Source: Kudoa neothunni
Taxonomy: Eukaryota > Cnidaria
Assembly: GCA_964304625.1 (NCBI GenBank)
Contig: OZ199838.1
Location: 16,926,001-16,990,000, forward strand
DNA: 64,000 bases
Reading direction: 5' to 3'
In this document: in pieces, positions 47,300-59,145 of the stretch
Layout of the letters: the number at the start of each line of letters is the position of its first letter
Numbering within the stretch: position 1 is the first letter of the stretch
The notes under the pieces: model-generated
What the model was told of the DNA's origin: nothing
What the model saw: the letters and a program-made list of their open reading frames with translations, nothing else
Databases searched by the model: none
Position numbers and translations under genes: made by a program

Positions 47300-48030
47300 G
47301 ATAGAGACATGAATACTGATCTTGTTTATTGCGAGTAATCTTTTTTCTGTGCCCATGGTGATAAAACTGAAATTATATATACACACGTTGACGTGCTTAA
47401 TTTTAATTCGGATATAAATTCAAAAATAATGGAAGAAGAAAACCTAATATCCGTACATGTGGATGTGATTTTTTCATTGCACTGCAAGTTCCCAAAAACA
47501 TGAGCATTCTAATTTTTAGATAATTGGGAGTTTCAGCTGCAACTGAATCGGGCGTTTAAGGAATTTTTACCCATTAATAAAAAATTGAATCAAGATAGCG
47601 TATATCATAAAAAATGTTCATTTCAAGATGACAATTTAAAACTGTATTGTAACTAACAATTCGGAATTGTATAATTCAACAAAAAGTTCTTACCCAAATA
47701 CAAATATCGAAATATCGAACATTAATTCCAAGGCGTTTATATAAAAAATTTAACTAAAAAATTTCCCGAAATGATATTTATGGATACCACTTATAAATAA
47801 ATCAACAACCGCATGACACTATATATGTTTGTTTATCGATTCCCTTGAGCATAGTCAAATAGGGGGTATTTCTCTTATATCTAGGATGAATACCGTAATT
47901 GTGACTTGGTTATGCCATTATCTACTTAAAAATAATAAAGAAATATCAACCAAAACAGTTTGCTTTGTACAATAGGTAACCAACTTTTCGTAATTCCCTC
48001 GGGACCATGGGAAAGTTTCTGAAAATGCGT
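47300..48030 (+). pseudogene. MULE (ZSWIM/FAR1-type) transposase fragment
   Basis: Plus-strand pieces with stops between them. The strongest match is PEMIFMDTTYK plus INNRMTLYMFVYRF at about 47768-47845, corresponding to the first catalytic Asp block of MULE/ZSWIM transposases (L.xDATYKxN..xxPLxxF). Upstream stretches (IISVSKVGDIFPNL; NGTTYVTETEILKK) fit the N-terminal FxxFxxF..N region. The distal part was split off by the Tigger insertion. Confidence 0.55.
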
Positions 48031-49768
48031 CAGTAACGTATTTTCCGTAACTTTCTGGGCACGTAAACATAAAAAAATATACCTATTTCAAAAGAAATTA
48101 ATTTCATTAATACATTCATCTCCTTTTACTAAAATAATGTTATTTTTATTTATATTTTTAAAGACGTATGTCGTAATTTTATCATCTTAACTCACTATTT
48201 CGTCTATATAATCAATTCCTCTCTGTCATATATTTATTCTGCTTGTTTAAATAATTAGTTACATCTTTTTCCGATATAAATTCTGCCACTCCTAAATCTT
48301 CAGTTTCAGAATCCTCTGATTCAACAATCAAAGGAGCAAGCTCGTCAAAATATTTTGATGTAGGAATAATGACTTCTTCATGAATAATCTCGGAATTTTT
48401 TTTTGACAATTCCTGATTGCTTAAATTAATGTTTAATGAATGTTCTTATCTATCGGCTGCAGGAAACTCATATTTTCTAAACCAGTTAAATACAATATCC
48501 TTTGAAATACCATCTCATTATTTATAATTAGGAACAATGTTTGGAGCATACCTTGGTAGGATGTATTTATATCATTGCTAACTGCAGCAATATGGTTTAC
48601 TATTAAATTATTTTTGTAATTTAATAAGAATGAGAAAATGATTTCATGGTCTAATAGTTGCAAAACGTTAGTTAAATTGTTTTAAGGAATATAAGAGAGA
48701 TGTTGGACGAGTGAATTTCGACTTGGCAAGTGGCATTATTAAGAAGTAGTAAACTCTCTTGTATTTCATTTTGAATACATTGTCAAAATTAGAAGGATAT
48801 TCGTTAAATGTTTGCCTAATCATCCATTCTTTCCTGTTTGATTTGTATTTTACTAGAAATGTTTTATTTAGCATTTTTAAAACAACATGATTTTCGTGGT
48901 TTCCAATCACAAGAGATTCAATGCAACCTCCAGGCGTAGATGCACGTCGCATAACAGTAACTATTTTTTAGATTTTTTTCTTTCGACAAAACAGCATTAA
49001 AAATAATAGATCTCTATGTTGTTAGTAAAATAGTGTAGTTTCGTCAAGGTTATAGATACAGTCACCGTTGTTACCTTTGATTTTATCATTTATTTTAGAT
49101 TACAAATTTTCGACAAAACTTTAATGAACTGAAGCAATGATATTTTTAAAATAAATTGTGCTTTAAAATCACGAAATCAATCAAGGGTCATTACTACGCT
49201 TAGGTTCAATTATTTTGTCAATTGGTTTGTTTCATGTATGATATCATGATCAGATAGCTCAATTTTTTTATCTCAAATAATTCACTTAGTCATATACTAT
49301 AGTATCGATGTCATTATTTGAACACTGTTTAAAATTTTTTCTCTCTGAAGAAGTCAATCCAGTTTATAAGATAAAACTATATCATTCTTCCTAATCAAGA
49401 TGATATCTAGAGTAGTAATAGAAAGGAGCTTAAATTTACTAAAAGTAGTATTTTTGCACTCCGGTTTAGTATACTTTAAAAAAATCAATAAATTTATGTT
49501 TTATTTTTATTATTTCCTCATGTTTAACTTTTTCAGATATTATAAATGTAAAAAAAGCACATCACTAAATCCGCCTAGCGCTGAAAATTTACGGAAAATC
49601 GGTTAAGCACTAACAATGTGAAAACCACCATTTCTAAATGTCCTATTTTCAAAATTTTTGTAAATTATTATTAAAACAAAAAAATAAAATCGAATATATA
49701 GTTTAAAATATTAAAACAATATTCTAATGGAAGGAAGTCCGAAGTTACCAAAAATCAGATAACTACTG
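48031..49768 (-). mobile_element. Tigger/pogo element nested in the MULE, 1.74 kb
   Basis: Ends CAGTAACGTATTTTCCGTAA (48031) and, inverted, CAGTAGTTATCTGATTTTTG with TA at 49769-49770; the left TA is not preserved. The minus-strand interior encodes a Tigger transposase. Confidence 0.72.
48212..49090 (-). pseudogene. Tigger transposase, broken
   Basis: Minus strand. IYNLDETTLFY at about 49072-49040 carries the first catalytic Asp. 48952-48668 follows with a poorly kept middle domain, then LQLLDHEIIFSFLLNYKNN (48663-48433), matching the QPLDQGVI..F...Y block. 48409-48212 is an acidic tail with VESEDSETEDLGVAEF. At least three frame breaks. Confidence 0.7.
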
Positions 49769-51229
49769 TAATATACAAAGACATGATTGAATGAAAACCT
49801 ATAAAATCTCTTTCCTCAATGTTACTACAACCTTATATCCAAATCATATAGTAAGAATTTTCGTGGGAGAAATCTTTAAACTGAGGATGGTACTAACAAA
49901 AATTGAAGTAAAAACTATTTTGAAATTGATTCGGAATTTACCTTGATGATGATGATGATGATGATCCAACAATTTATAAACAGAACCATGAAATATTAAA
50001 CATGTAATACACTAAAAATCACTAATTATTGTAATAAGTCTTGGGATCCAATAAAACATGAAAGATGTCCGGCATAGATAAAACTAAAGGGGGGTCCTTT
50101 TAAATAGGATTAATAATATATAAAAATGCATAGCTTCCAAGATTAAGTAAATCATAATAAAATTCTCAACAAGGTGGGTTAATAGGTTAATTTCTTATTT
50201 ATTTACCAAGTATGAGAACTGAGCGGGAGAGTGAAGCAGTTAGAGAGCTGACAGTCCAAACTATTGAAAGGGTAAACTTAGATACTAACATAAGATACAA
50301 CGCATCATTAACGTTATATTAAAATATATTACGTATGTCGAAATAAATAATTAAATAGAATTTTATTTCAATAATTGCATATGTTACTTCTACGTAGGTA
50401 TGGAGTAACCATGTAGACATACTATCTCTACTAAAAAGAAAATGAATATCGATTTATTTGACAGATGAATTTGTAATAGGATGTAGCACAAGAAATATTA
50501 CATACCATTAATTCAGATGTCCAAAGATATAGATATTCAGAATGATTTGTGTCGTGTGCAGCCAGCTATTACAGAAACTTCGAGTCAATTCTCTGTTCCT
50601 AGTTCTACATTTAAGCTACATAGAAAGTTAAAATTCTTTGTAAATAAGCATCTTCATTAGGGTCTGAAAAAAGGGGTGTCAATATGATTAATTAAAGAAG
50701 AATATAGATGAATTAATCGTGTTTATTTTCAATGGGGTTTCTTTGGATAATGTATCTAATTTTTTCCACTCTTCATATATCAACTCAATTTAATTTTAAT
50801 TTACGTCTGAAACTATTATCAGCCACAATCAAGAAATCTCAAATCTTAATTATGATAATAATCAAGTAGTAAAATCTTTATTTTGTGGTTAGTTACTGTG
50901 GAATCACAAACAAAGAGTGTCGATGTACAAGAAGCAGTTCGAGATAATGACGGATCATCAATAACTGATATGGAAATATTGAATTTTGTGAATGAGTCTA
51001 CAGCTAAATATCCATCTTTGAAAGTTGTGTGAAATTTATTCATGTTGCGAAACACAAAATTATAGGAATAAAAATGCCAACATTAGTGAATTTGAGGGGT
51101 TAATTAATAGATGTATTACAAAAAAATATCGGTTTGGGAAAAAAGAAAATTTTTATTATTATAATGATATTGATATTGATATTACAAAAATGTAAATATA
51201 TTGGCTTCAAAAATAATTTTATGTGAAAC

Positions 51230-53030
51230 TAGCGCTAATGCCTAGCTTTGTCTGGTACAGTGTGTTGGGAAATTTTAACTTTCAGTTTTATTTTTGAATG
51301 GAGAAATTCCACATAATATCTAATATAAATTACACGTTAAACCCTGTAAATTTTATTTTTCTAATTTAATTTATGTGTTTTATAGCTTGTCATTATTTTT
51401 GCAACGTGATGATTTAGAAAAACTAAATTATGCGCACACTTTCTATTCAAATATAAATAGAGGTATTGTGGAAATTAATGAGTATTTTTAAGTTTATTTT
51501 ACAAATTATTGACCAAAAATATGGTTATTTTAATTTTTATAGCGATATAATTAACGATTAAAGTTCATTTATTTGTTAAACAACTTAAATAAGACTTTCA
51601 GTTCTTTTCAAAATTTTGCGATAAAAATTAATCCTTCTTCTTATTAAAGGTACTATTAATCTACAAAAAAAATACAGTCGACCTAAGGCGTGTGAGAAAT
51701 AAAAATATTAATTGTTACTCTTTTTTTCAATTTTATAAAGGATGTTAATGAAGTTTTAATAATCTGTGAGTGGTAACTTACGTATTCACTATTTTAACAT
51801 AATTTCATCATTTTCAAATAAATTAAACCTTCCTTTTTACCAAAAATACTTACTGGTTAAAATGTATACAAATTTAGCTAACAAAACATGATTAAATCTA
51901 AAATGTAAAGGTGTTTTTGGTTTGAAAAATTATGGTAATGCGTAAATTTCAACTGGTTTTATCGAAAAGAGTGCACCCTTTAAAAATAAACGTACTGTTT
52001 GATCGCCCCAAAAAATTCCTTTTTATTTAACTATTCTTAGATTAACGAAAACTTGGTGGAAATATCGGTTAGATCTAATAAATCAATAATTTATTATTAA
52101 CTTACATGACACGAGTTGAGGTTGAGAGGGGAATGTATTTTTTGCAAAAGTAATTGTGAATATAAATTCTTAAACTACGTATAGAATGAGATGTCGCGTA
52201 CTTTCATGCAATTTTTATGTCATAATGAATTATTTTTAATGAATAGAAAATTATATATTGATTTGAACATTAACCTTAAGGTTTTGGGGATAAGGAATAT
52301 TTAGGTTATTAAGAATTTAAACTTTATTTAAAAAATTATCTCATTAAATATAGAAACTCATAAAATTAGTTGTCAGCTGTTTTTCAAGAAAGTTGAGGAA
52401 AACCAAAAATGAGTAAAAATTTATCAAAAAGACGAATATAGTTTGTATCTCAATCGATATATTTGTTATAAAGAAATTTTCATTTGAGAAGTTTCCACAA
52501 AAATTTAATTATTTTTAAACTCTACACACATCTCACATTGTTTTTAGAATGCGTATAGAAACCCAAATTATTCCAACATTGCAACAAATTGTAATATCAA
52601 ATTATGTGTTCTATTTAAAATTATCATTATCTTTTTCGCTTAACTATATCCATAACGCTTCTAAAGAGAAAATACATCCCAAATAACTTGTTTATGCTCC
52701 AAATAGACATATGTAACAATTCTAAACATTATACATCATAATTATAAAAAAAATTTTTATATGTAATGAGTAAAAGTTCATTATAATTGATTATTACTCT
52801 AAAGTAAACAAACATTATATATTATATAGATGCTTTTTAATCCGCTATTTAAATGAACAACCAGAACATTCATTACTTTTGATAATGATATTGATTATTC
52901 TTACATTTCAAAGTGTATGAACGATTTTTATTAATGGTATCATCTATTCAAATTATATTAAAACCTGTATTTAATAAAGTTTCTCCGTGGTCCATTCGCA
53001 CTGCTGCAAACACACACATTAACAGGTATA
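51230..53030. other. Foreign stretch inside MULE copy B, unidentified
   Basis: Copy A lacks this stretch at the equivalent place. It starts close to TA-CAGTGTGTTGGGAAA and ends near a CAGTGCGAATGG-like inverse, so it may be a non-autonomous pogo-type element. No coding sequence found and the ends match poorly. Confidence 0.35.
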
Positions 53031-53842
53031 AAAACTTTATATTATATAATAGATTACACAATACTAATTATTTATAAATTAAAAAGTATAGATTACCCAA
53101 TATTTCATCAAATTTCAGCGGTATATAAACCATTTTGTAGGAATATTTATTTGATTATAAAAATTTTAAAATATTAATTGATTAAATAGTTATACACTAC
53201 CATGTTTTCATATCAAATGTTTATGTAAAAATTTGATATACATAAATAAGCCCATAGATTAATGAAAATAAATTTATATTCTGCATTTATAACAAATACT
53301 TTTTTAGAAATGATAAAGATGGGATTATCATTATTTCGGGTTGGGGACGCACAATCGGTAAAATAAATAACTCCTAATAATTTAACTTTTTTACAATTAC
53401 TCATATAAATTTAATGAAATTTAAGTTCAATAAAAATGTCACCAGAGGCTTTTACAACCGAACTAAGGAACAGTTATCGATCAAGCTTTTCTAAGTTATT
53501 AACTTATGTGTGTATTAAAAGAAAAATGGACGTAAATAATTATTTCATTTAGAGTAAACCTAGCTAACCTGTATCTATAGTGTGTTGTAAGTGTTGACGA
53601 AATGATGAGGCGTTTCGACCAACAATTAGCTGAAATATTGACTCCACTATCCGTTTGCAAATACGAAGTTTGCTGTAAAGACAACGAGGGTAAAAAGTCA
53701 TCGTTGAATAATAATTATTTGAACTCATTTCAATCATAGTGATTAATATGAAAGGTGATTATCCTCGATGCTTAATGTGCCTGGTACACCTATAATAATA
53801 ATAATAATAATAGTTTAGCTTGGTTAACGGCTGATTGTATAG

Positions 53843-54120
53843 TTTTCTACATTTTGGACTAATGCTACAAGGAATAAAGAAACGATCGAGGCTGTAGCTG
53901 ATTACTTTTGTCTCCATACGAAAGGAAAAATAGAAAAAGAATACGTAAAATATTTATGCGTTTTTTTCGGAAATTTATTGAAAAACGTTAAGTGCCGCTT
54001 CTCAATTATATCTTTATTCCAATATCAGCGCTCTCTTGTGAAAAGCCATGATTACCATGATACATGTTATCACATGCATATCTGCCCAGAAATCATATGT
54101 GACATCACTGAGGAGAGTTG
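53843..54120 (+). CDS. Candidate exon of an unknown gene
   Basis: An open frame of about 92 codons preceded by ..TATAG (acceptor-like) and ending exactly before GTAAGTTGGG (strong donor). It contains ETIEAVADYFCLHTKGK and a cysteine/histidine-rich end (CYHMHICPEIICD). A short ORF upstream (53602-53739, MMRRFDQQLAEILTPL) is on the same strand but does not splice to it in phase by any junction I tried. No family recognised. Confidence 0.3.
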
Positions 54121-54479
54121 GTAAGTTGGGAAATAAATCAATATGCCCTAACTAACACATCATAATCAACAACGTTACTGTTAAACGACTAAAATTCTCT
54201 CAATAAATCAATGAACTGTTACACTACATTTCGTCTTTATGCCAGGAATGGCTGAGCTAATTGATACGCACGTACAAATTTATTTCAATTTTTAAAGTAA
54301 TTCAACTGTTAAAATCACCCAATACATTACAGCTGCTATATTTTCACATGCATTTACTCGATAAACATGAGCATCAATAACAACTCAAAAAATTCCGTTA
54401 AATTTTTAAAATCAGATAAGATAACTAAGTTCTTAACGAGTAAATTAGCTTTTTATGAGAGTGATTGCTCCATAACGAC

Positions 54480-54880
54480 GATATCGTTAGTATCCACGTC
54501 TAATTGTCTCATTTCTTAGGAATAACAAACTATTCGTAGACTTTTCTCTCTTCTATCGTCAGTTTATTTTTACAAAATTCAATAACACTAAAAATATCAT
54601 CGATCCAGCGATTAGTCCCTTGGTGATGGTGTTGATTTTCTACTGCAAATTTTCAATGCATTCGCTAGAAAAGTCTTCCTAGAGATTCAACTGTGCTTTG
54701 AGAGAATTTAGTTAATCTAATTTGATGATCAGTCGTTAGCATTCATCCTTTTCAACAATCACGCAGATAAAGCAATCATTCCAATCCATTTAGTAAGGAT
54801 TCGGTGTTTACTATGCTCTTAATAGATTGCTCGATTTGTTTTCTAATTTAAGAGACGACGATTCCAAGGTATTTAATAGA
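54480..54880 (+). mobile_element. Possible Ty3/gypsy-like LTR retroelement fossil
   Basis: Short translated stretches, beginning FLGITNY near 54514, recall the connection between reverse transcriptase and RNase H in Ty3/gypsy elements. The fragment is short, heavily broken and old, with no LTRs seen. Treat as a weak call. Confidence 0.25.
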
Positions 54881-55413
54881 ATTTTAGAATTCATTAATCT
54901 TATTTTTTCGCTAACGAAATAAATTTCTACCTAAATCTAAATCACAATAAAACTACTGTTTAAAAAGCATTGTTAAAAACGCCCATAAATAGATGGAGGT
55001 TCCTATTTTGTCGGTAGCCACCAAACTATCATCTATCAAACTTCACACGACTTATTTCACGAAATTACTTATACATAGAAGAGCTCCATTGTTTGTTTTT
55101 TTTCTTATAAAATTAATCCTTTACGATGAAAGTACATTTGTTTGATAGTGCGTTATAACAACACTCTCCTTTACCTTAATTTATATTTAATAAATAATAC
55201 AAAAATAACCAACAAACAATTCAGCCAAGAACATGAGAATTAGGACGGTTTAATAAATAGGTGCATAACATTCGTTCGTATAAATTTCGCTCGATCGCGT
55301 TCTTTTAAAATTTAAAAGTATTTCAGAATTCTGAACTACTTCGTAATTTGATCGTGTTACTCTCATACAGTGAGAATAGGGAATTGAAAAAACCGAATTT
55401 ATTGAGTAATCTA

Positions 55414-56000
55414 CAGTCGAACCCGGATATTGCGTAATTTTTTCCCATTCCCCAAAAATTACGCAATACAGGGGATTAATGCAAGCGCGTTATGTACAAA
55501 AAACAAAAATTTATTGGGGTTTAAACTAACTGGTAATTTCATTTTGTTTGCATAATTTTCGGATTATATCAAATATGAACCCCATAACTTTGTGTTTTGA
55601 AAATACTTCTGCTGAGTTTTCTAACAAAAGTTTTCTGATTAAATTAATTGATTGTTTGAATTCCGTAGTTGATACAAGCGCATCCTCTTTTGCAAAAGTT
55701 GGATCGGAATTTTGTTGAAATTTATCATCTGCATACCCTTCAGGTAAAGCTATGGATTCCTCATGTATTTTCCCCTCTTCTTCAATATTGTTGGTTTCGT
55801 CATATTTTAATCAAAAAATTAATGTTAATAAACAACTAAATAGTTTGACTAAATTTTCAACATTATTCTCAGGAATATCTAGAGCTAAATTTTCATTATC
55901 TATTAATTAATCTTTAATTTGGTATATTGTTATATCAAAGTACAATATTCAAAAATTCTATATTTTCTTAATCAGGTTTGAATTATAGTCGATGATACGG
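55414..56000 (-). pseudogene. Tigger/pogo 3' fragment with terminal repeat
   Basis: TA then CAGTCGAACCCGGATATTGC at 55414 is a pogo-type terminal repeat, and its inner part forms a perfect 14-bp hairpin arm pair (ATTGCGTAATTTTT, 55429-55442, and its inverse ending about 55474). Next to it on the minus strand is the acidic C-terminus of a Tigger transposase (ALPEGYADDKF, FKQSINLIRKLLLEN). The rest of the element is missing. Confidence 0.6.
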
Positions 56001-56704
56001 TTTCCCATGCATGATTCAAAGTTTTAATAAAACCAAAATGAAATACTTAATTAATCCTCTAAGTGAACTAGGGATCATTTGGAACCCAAACGAGATTGTC
56101 ATCCCGTTTTCTCAGTCATTATATAATACTTAGTATCCAAATTTCTTCTATTCTCATAAAACACATTCATTTTTAGAGGAATTAAATTGTTTGAATTTTC
56201 ATGTGTCAACAAATTTTATAACAAAAACATCTTCGGAGTATAATTGAGGCCCAAATGGACCCCAGAAGTTTTGTTGATATTTTAAAAATATTATGATTTT
56301 AATTAATTTTTAAATGGAAATTGGTAATGAGGAGTGTGCGGCCCCCATTTGTCACCTTCTTGCGCATGTCCAACGATCCCGATTTCAGTATAAATCAATT
56401 ATTCACGGTAATGGTAAAGTATGTGACTCCAGAAAAACGCCATCTTCCGCACGTTTTTTCCCGTTTTTTCTTTTACGATTATCAATAATAAATTAAAAGG
56501 ATATCGAGTGCAAATTAATTACTTCTAAATTTTTGCCTAATTCCCATTAGGCAACAGTCGGATACACGTGTAATCTACATCGTTTTGCAATGAACACCGG
56601 AAAATAGCTTATTATTTGCTTATTTCACAAATTATCCAAAATTTATATTTTATATTATTTTTATTAGCAACGGTATTAAATTTTCCTGCATTTGTTTATC
56701 ACGC

Positions 56705-58009
56705 GGAAACGGCTATAATGGAGCTTTTAAGTTTTAGAGGGGACGATGATTTTTTTTGCTTAATTAATGACTATGATAGTTTTTTTACACCTTATTATCA
56801 AGGGGCTATCTAAAAGCTGCCCCTGAAAGATGTTTTAAGTGTTGGAATTATAAAACTTTCGTTTTAAAAAAGAGAAAAATAAATGTAAGGAGACCAATGA
56901 CCGTTGCTTCGTATTACGATAGAAACAACATTGATTACTCCTTCACTTACAACTGTAAAAAGTACTGATCTTCTGTGAAATAACGACTTAATGTAATTAA
57001 GATGTAAAACTAGCGTTTCCCCTCGAAATGGTACCTTTTTCTCTATGGGCTCCGTTACCTCAACGACAAAATTAACTATAAAAAAATATTTAAAATACTC
57101 TATTATTGGTCGATGGACAATACCATCATGTCGACCTGTAAGATGATAAATATTTCCAAACCTACCACTTCTTCATGGTTTTACAAGATTAGAAAAATAT
57201 ACATATCGAGTTTTGATTTTGAGGAGCGGCAAAAATTTGGTGGAGAAGATTACATCATTGAAATAGATGAGACTCTTCTCCACGGCAAGAGGAAGAATAA
57301 TGGGGGGGGGGGGAGATACTTAAAAGGGGACAAGTGGAAAGTTTCATCGGATAAAGAATTTATTGTACCGAGTAGTAATTTCTATCAACTCAGATTCTTG
57401 CCACTTCCACTGACTATATTTTAATGCAACAGGAAATGATGATATGAGTGATGGCGAATATTCGCCATCCGAGGTCGAATTTTCGGATGAAACTATTGAT
57501 GGTTGTTTATCACAATATTTTGCCTCTTAAATGAAATAGGAGACACGAGAAAGAGACGGGAGAGATACGGAGATCGTGTAGACGGCCCTTGGGTTTTCGG
57601 ACTTTGTCTTTGCAAGATATGCGACGATGGGAAAAGGCAACTCATGGAAGTCCGTTATGTCTACGTTCAGAAAAGAGACCGGGGAACTCTTATTCCAATC
57701 ATCCAAAATGAGGTTCTTAAAGGATCTACCATTTGTAGTGATGAATGGAGAGTCTATAGTAACCTGAATTCACTTGGTTACAGTCATATAAAAATTAATC
57801 ATTCAATTGAATATGTCAGGGACGGTTCCCATACAAACACCATAGAAGCTTGTTGGGGGAGACCTAAAACAAAGTTTCTCCGAATTAAACGGGGTGTTTC
57901 ATTCAATAATTTGTCCGAATATTTGTGCGAAGAACAGTTCCAATCAATTATGGGAGAAAAATTTCAACTCTTAAATAATATACTAACAAAAATTATGTTA
58001 CCGTACTAA
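56705..58009 (+). pseudogene. Merlin transposase, interrupted by a 240-bp insertion
   Basis: Decayed N-terminus from about 56705 (MELLSFRGDDDFFCLINDYD). 57113-57424 holds the HTH-like part and IIEIDETLLHGKRKNN (first catalytic Asp). 57503-58009 holds DGPWVFGLCL, SDEWRVYSNLNSLGYSHIK (second Asp) and SHTNTIEACWGRPKTKF (third Glu), ending at a natural C-terminus. About 240 bp of foreign sequence (57315-57555) splits the protein between the first and second catalytic residues. It is bordered by a GAGATAC direct repeat and contains a run of 12 Gs at its left edge. All three catalytic acidic residues are present. Confidence 0.85.
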
Positions 58010-58924
58010 TGTAGTTATTAATAAGTCTATCACATTTTATTTATATGCGTTTTTATTTGTTGTATTTAATGTAATAAATGTCAGAGGACGTGTAATTAGA
58101 AATTTTATACTAGAAGTTAGATATGTAAATAATAAATTTTTTGTGTTAAATTTTTCGAGTAAAAATAAATCAGGTTAATTGTAATTTATTTTAAACGAAT
58201 ACATTTGATAGTTCCATTCACTGGAATATTAAAATTGGGAGAAAATATTAGTGAATAAAATAAATATTCATATAGAAAGTGCTATATTAATATTAGTAAG
58301 AAAAATTGAACGTATGGATTTTCATACAACTGGTCATAAGTTCAATATATTGAATAACACTTCAACTGCGCGTTCATAGCACAGTAGTTGTTGCAAAGAA
58401 TAATGTTGACATAAAAAATAAACTAAAATTATAAATTATTTATTTTCAAAGCTAAATTTTATTTTTGTCAAAATAAAAAAATTAGTAATGTAAATAAACT
58501 TAATACTTTAGGTCGTATTAAATAAAGAAATAAAAAAATGCGCGATTTATTATTTCTAAAATTTTTATAATTTAATATTTTTAAATAAACTAAATACATA
58601 TTAAAATATTTGTTATTAATGTCTTTCTTCAATTTTGTAGCCAAAAATATCAATATACGATTAATATAATTATTGTCAGTTCCAATTTCGCGAGTAATTG
58701 GTGTATACAAATTTTTTCACTAATAACAATGTACAAATAAAAATTTATAGACAATTATAGATGTGACTAAATGTTTGAAAAGTTAATTTGACATTTAGGA
58801 ATAAAGATAGATGACACAATATTTCTTAATATTAGATAAGCTTATTTAGAAGGTTTACTAGGCTAAATTTGGTATGCAAAGATTAAGAAAATTTAAATAA
58901 TGGTTATAATGTATTAATCAGGAT
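58010..58924. other. Non-coding interior of the Merlin element
   Basis: AT-rich sequence between the transposase stop and the right terminal repeat. Only a chance minus-strand ORF (58468-58710). Confidence 0.5.
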
Positions 58925-59145
58925 AAAACATGCAAATAATAAGCTATTTTCTGATGTTTATTGCAAAATGATGTAGATTACACGTGTATCCGACTGTTGC
59001 CTAATGGGAATTAGGCAAAAATTTAGAAGTAATTAATTTGCACTCGATATCCTTTTAATTTATTATTGATAATCGTAAAAGAAAAAACTGGAAAAACGCG
59101 CGGAAGATGGCGTTTTTCTGGAGTCACATACTTTACCATTACCGT

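Larger units (their letters stand above)
46813..53369 (+). mobile_element. Mutator-like element copy B with nested insertions, 6.6 kb
   Basis: Left end TGTCTATTTTGCCGAACGCG at 46813 equals the terminal repeat of copy A. The right end near 53369 is a decayed inverse (ATTTATTTTACCG). Segments 46813-47300, 50205-51230 and 53040-53369 align with copy A. Segment 47300-48030 holds transposase coding absent from A. A Tigger element sits at 48031-49768, and a further foreign stretch of about 1.8 kb lies at 51230-53030. Confidence 0.7.
56405..59145 (+). mobile_element. Merlin transposon with about 220-bp terminal inverted repeats, 2.74 kb
   Basis: Left repeat about 56405-56630 and right repeat about 58925-59145 are near-identical inverses, starting ACGGTAATGGTAAAGTATG. 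Inside each repeat is a small perfect palindrome, GCCTAAT-TCCC-ATTAGGC. The transposase lies between on the plus strand. The 8-9 bp target duplication typical of Merlin is not visible: flanks ATTATTC and AGCGCGTT differ. The well-matched ends suggest a younger insertion than the other elements here. Confidence 0.9.

Noticed and set aside
49943-49965. GATGAT trinucleotide run, also AAT runs at 17937 and 53795 and a TA run at 37311
   Set aside because: Ordinary microsatellites; no array structure or spacers that would suggest anything more.
56052-56290. TTAATCCTCTAAG... and GAGGCCCAAATGGACCCC as ends of another TTAA element
   Set aside because: The ends do not match each other and no second TTAA at a sensible place was found.
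58468-58710. Minus-strand ORF inside the Merlin element
   Set aside because: Low-complexity Lys/Asn/Ile composition and no similarity; chance.
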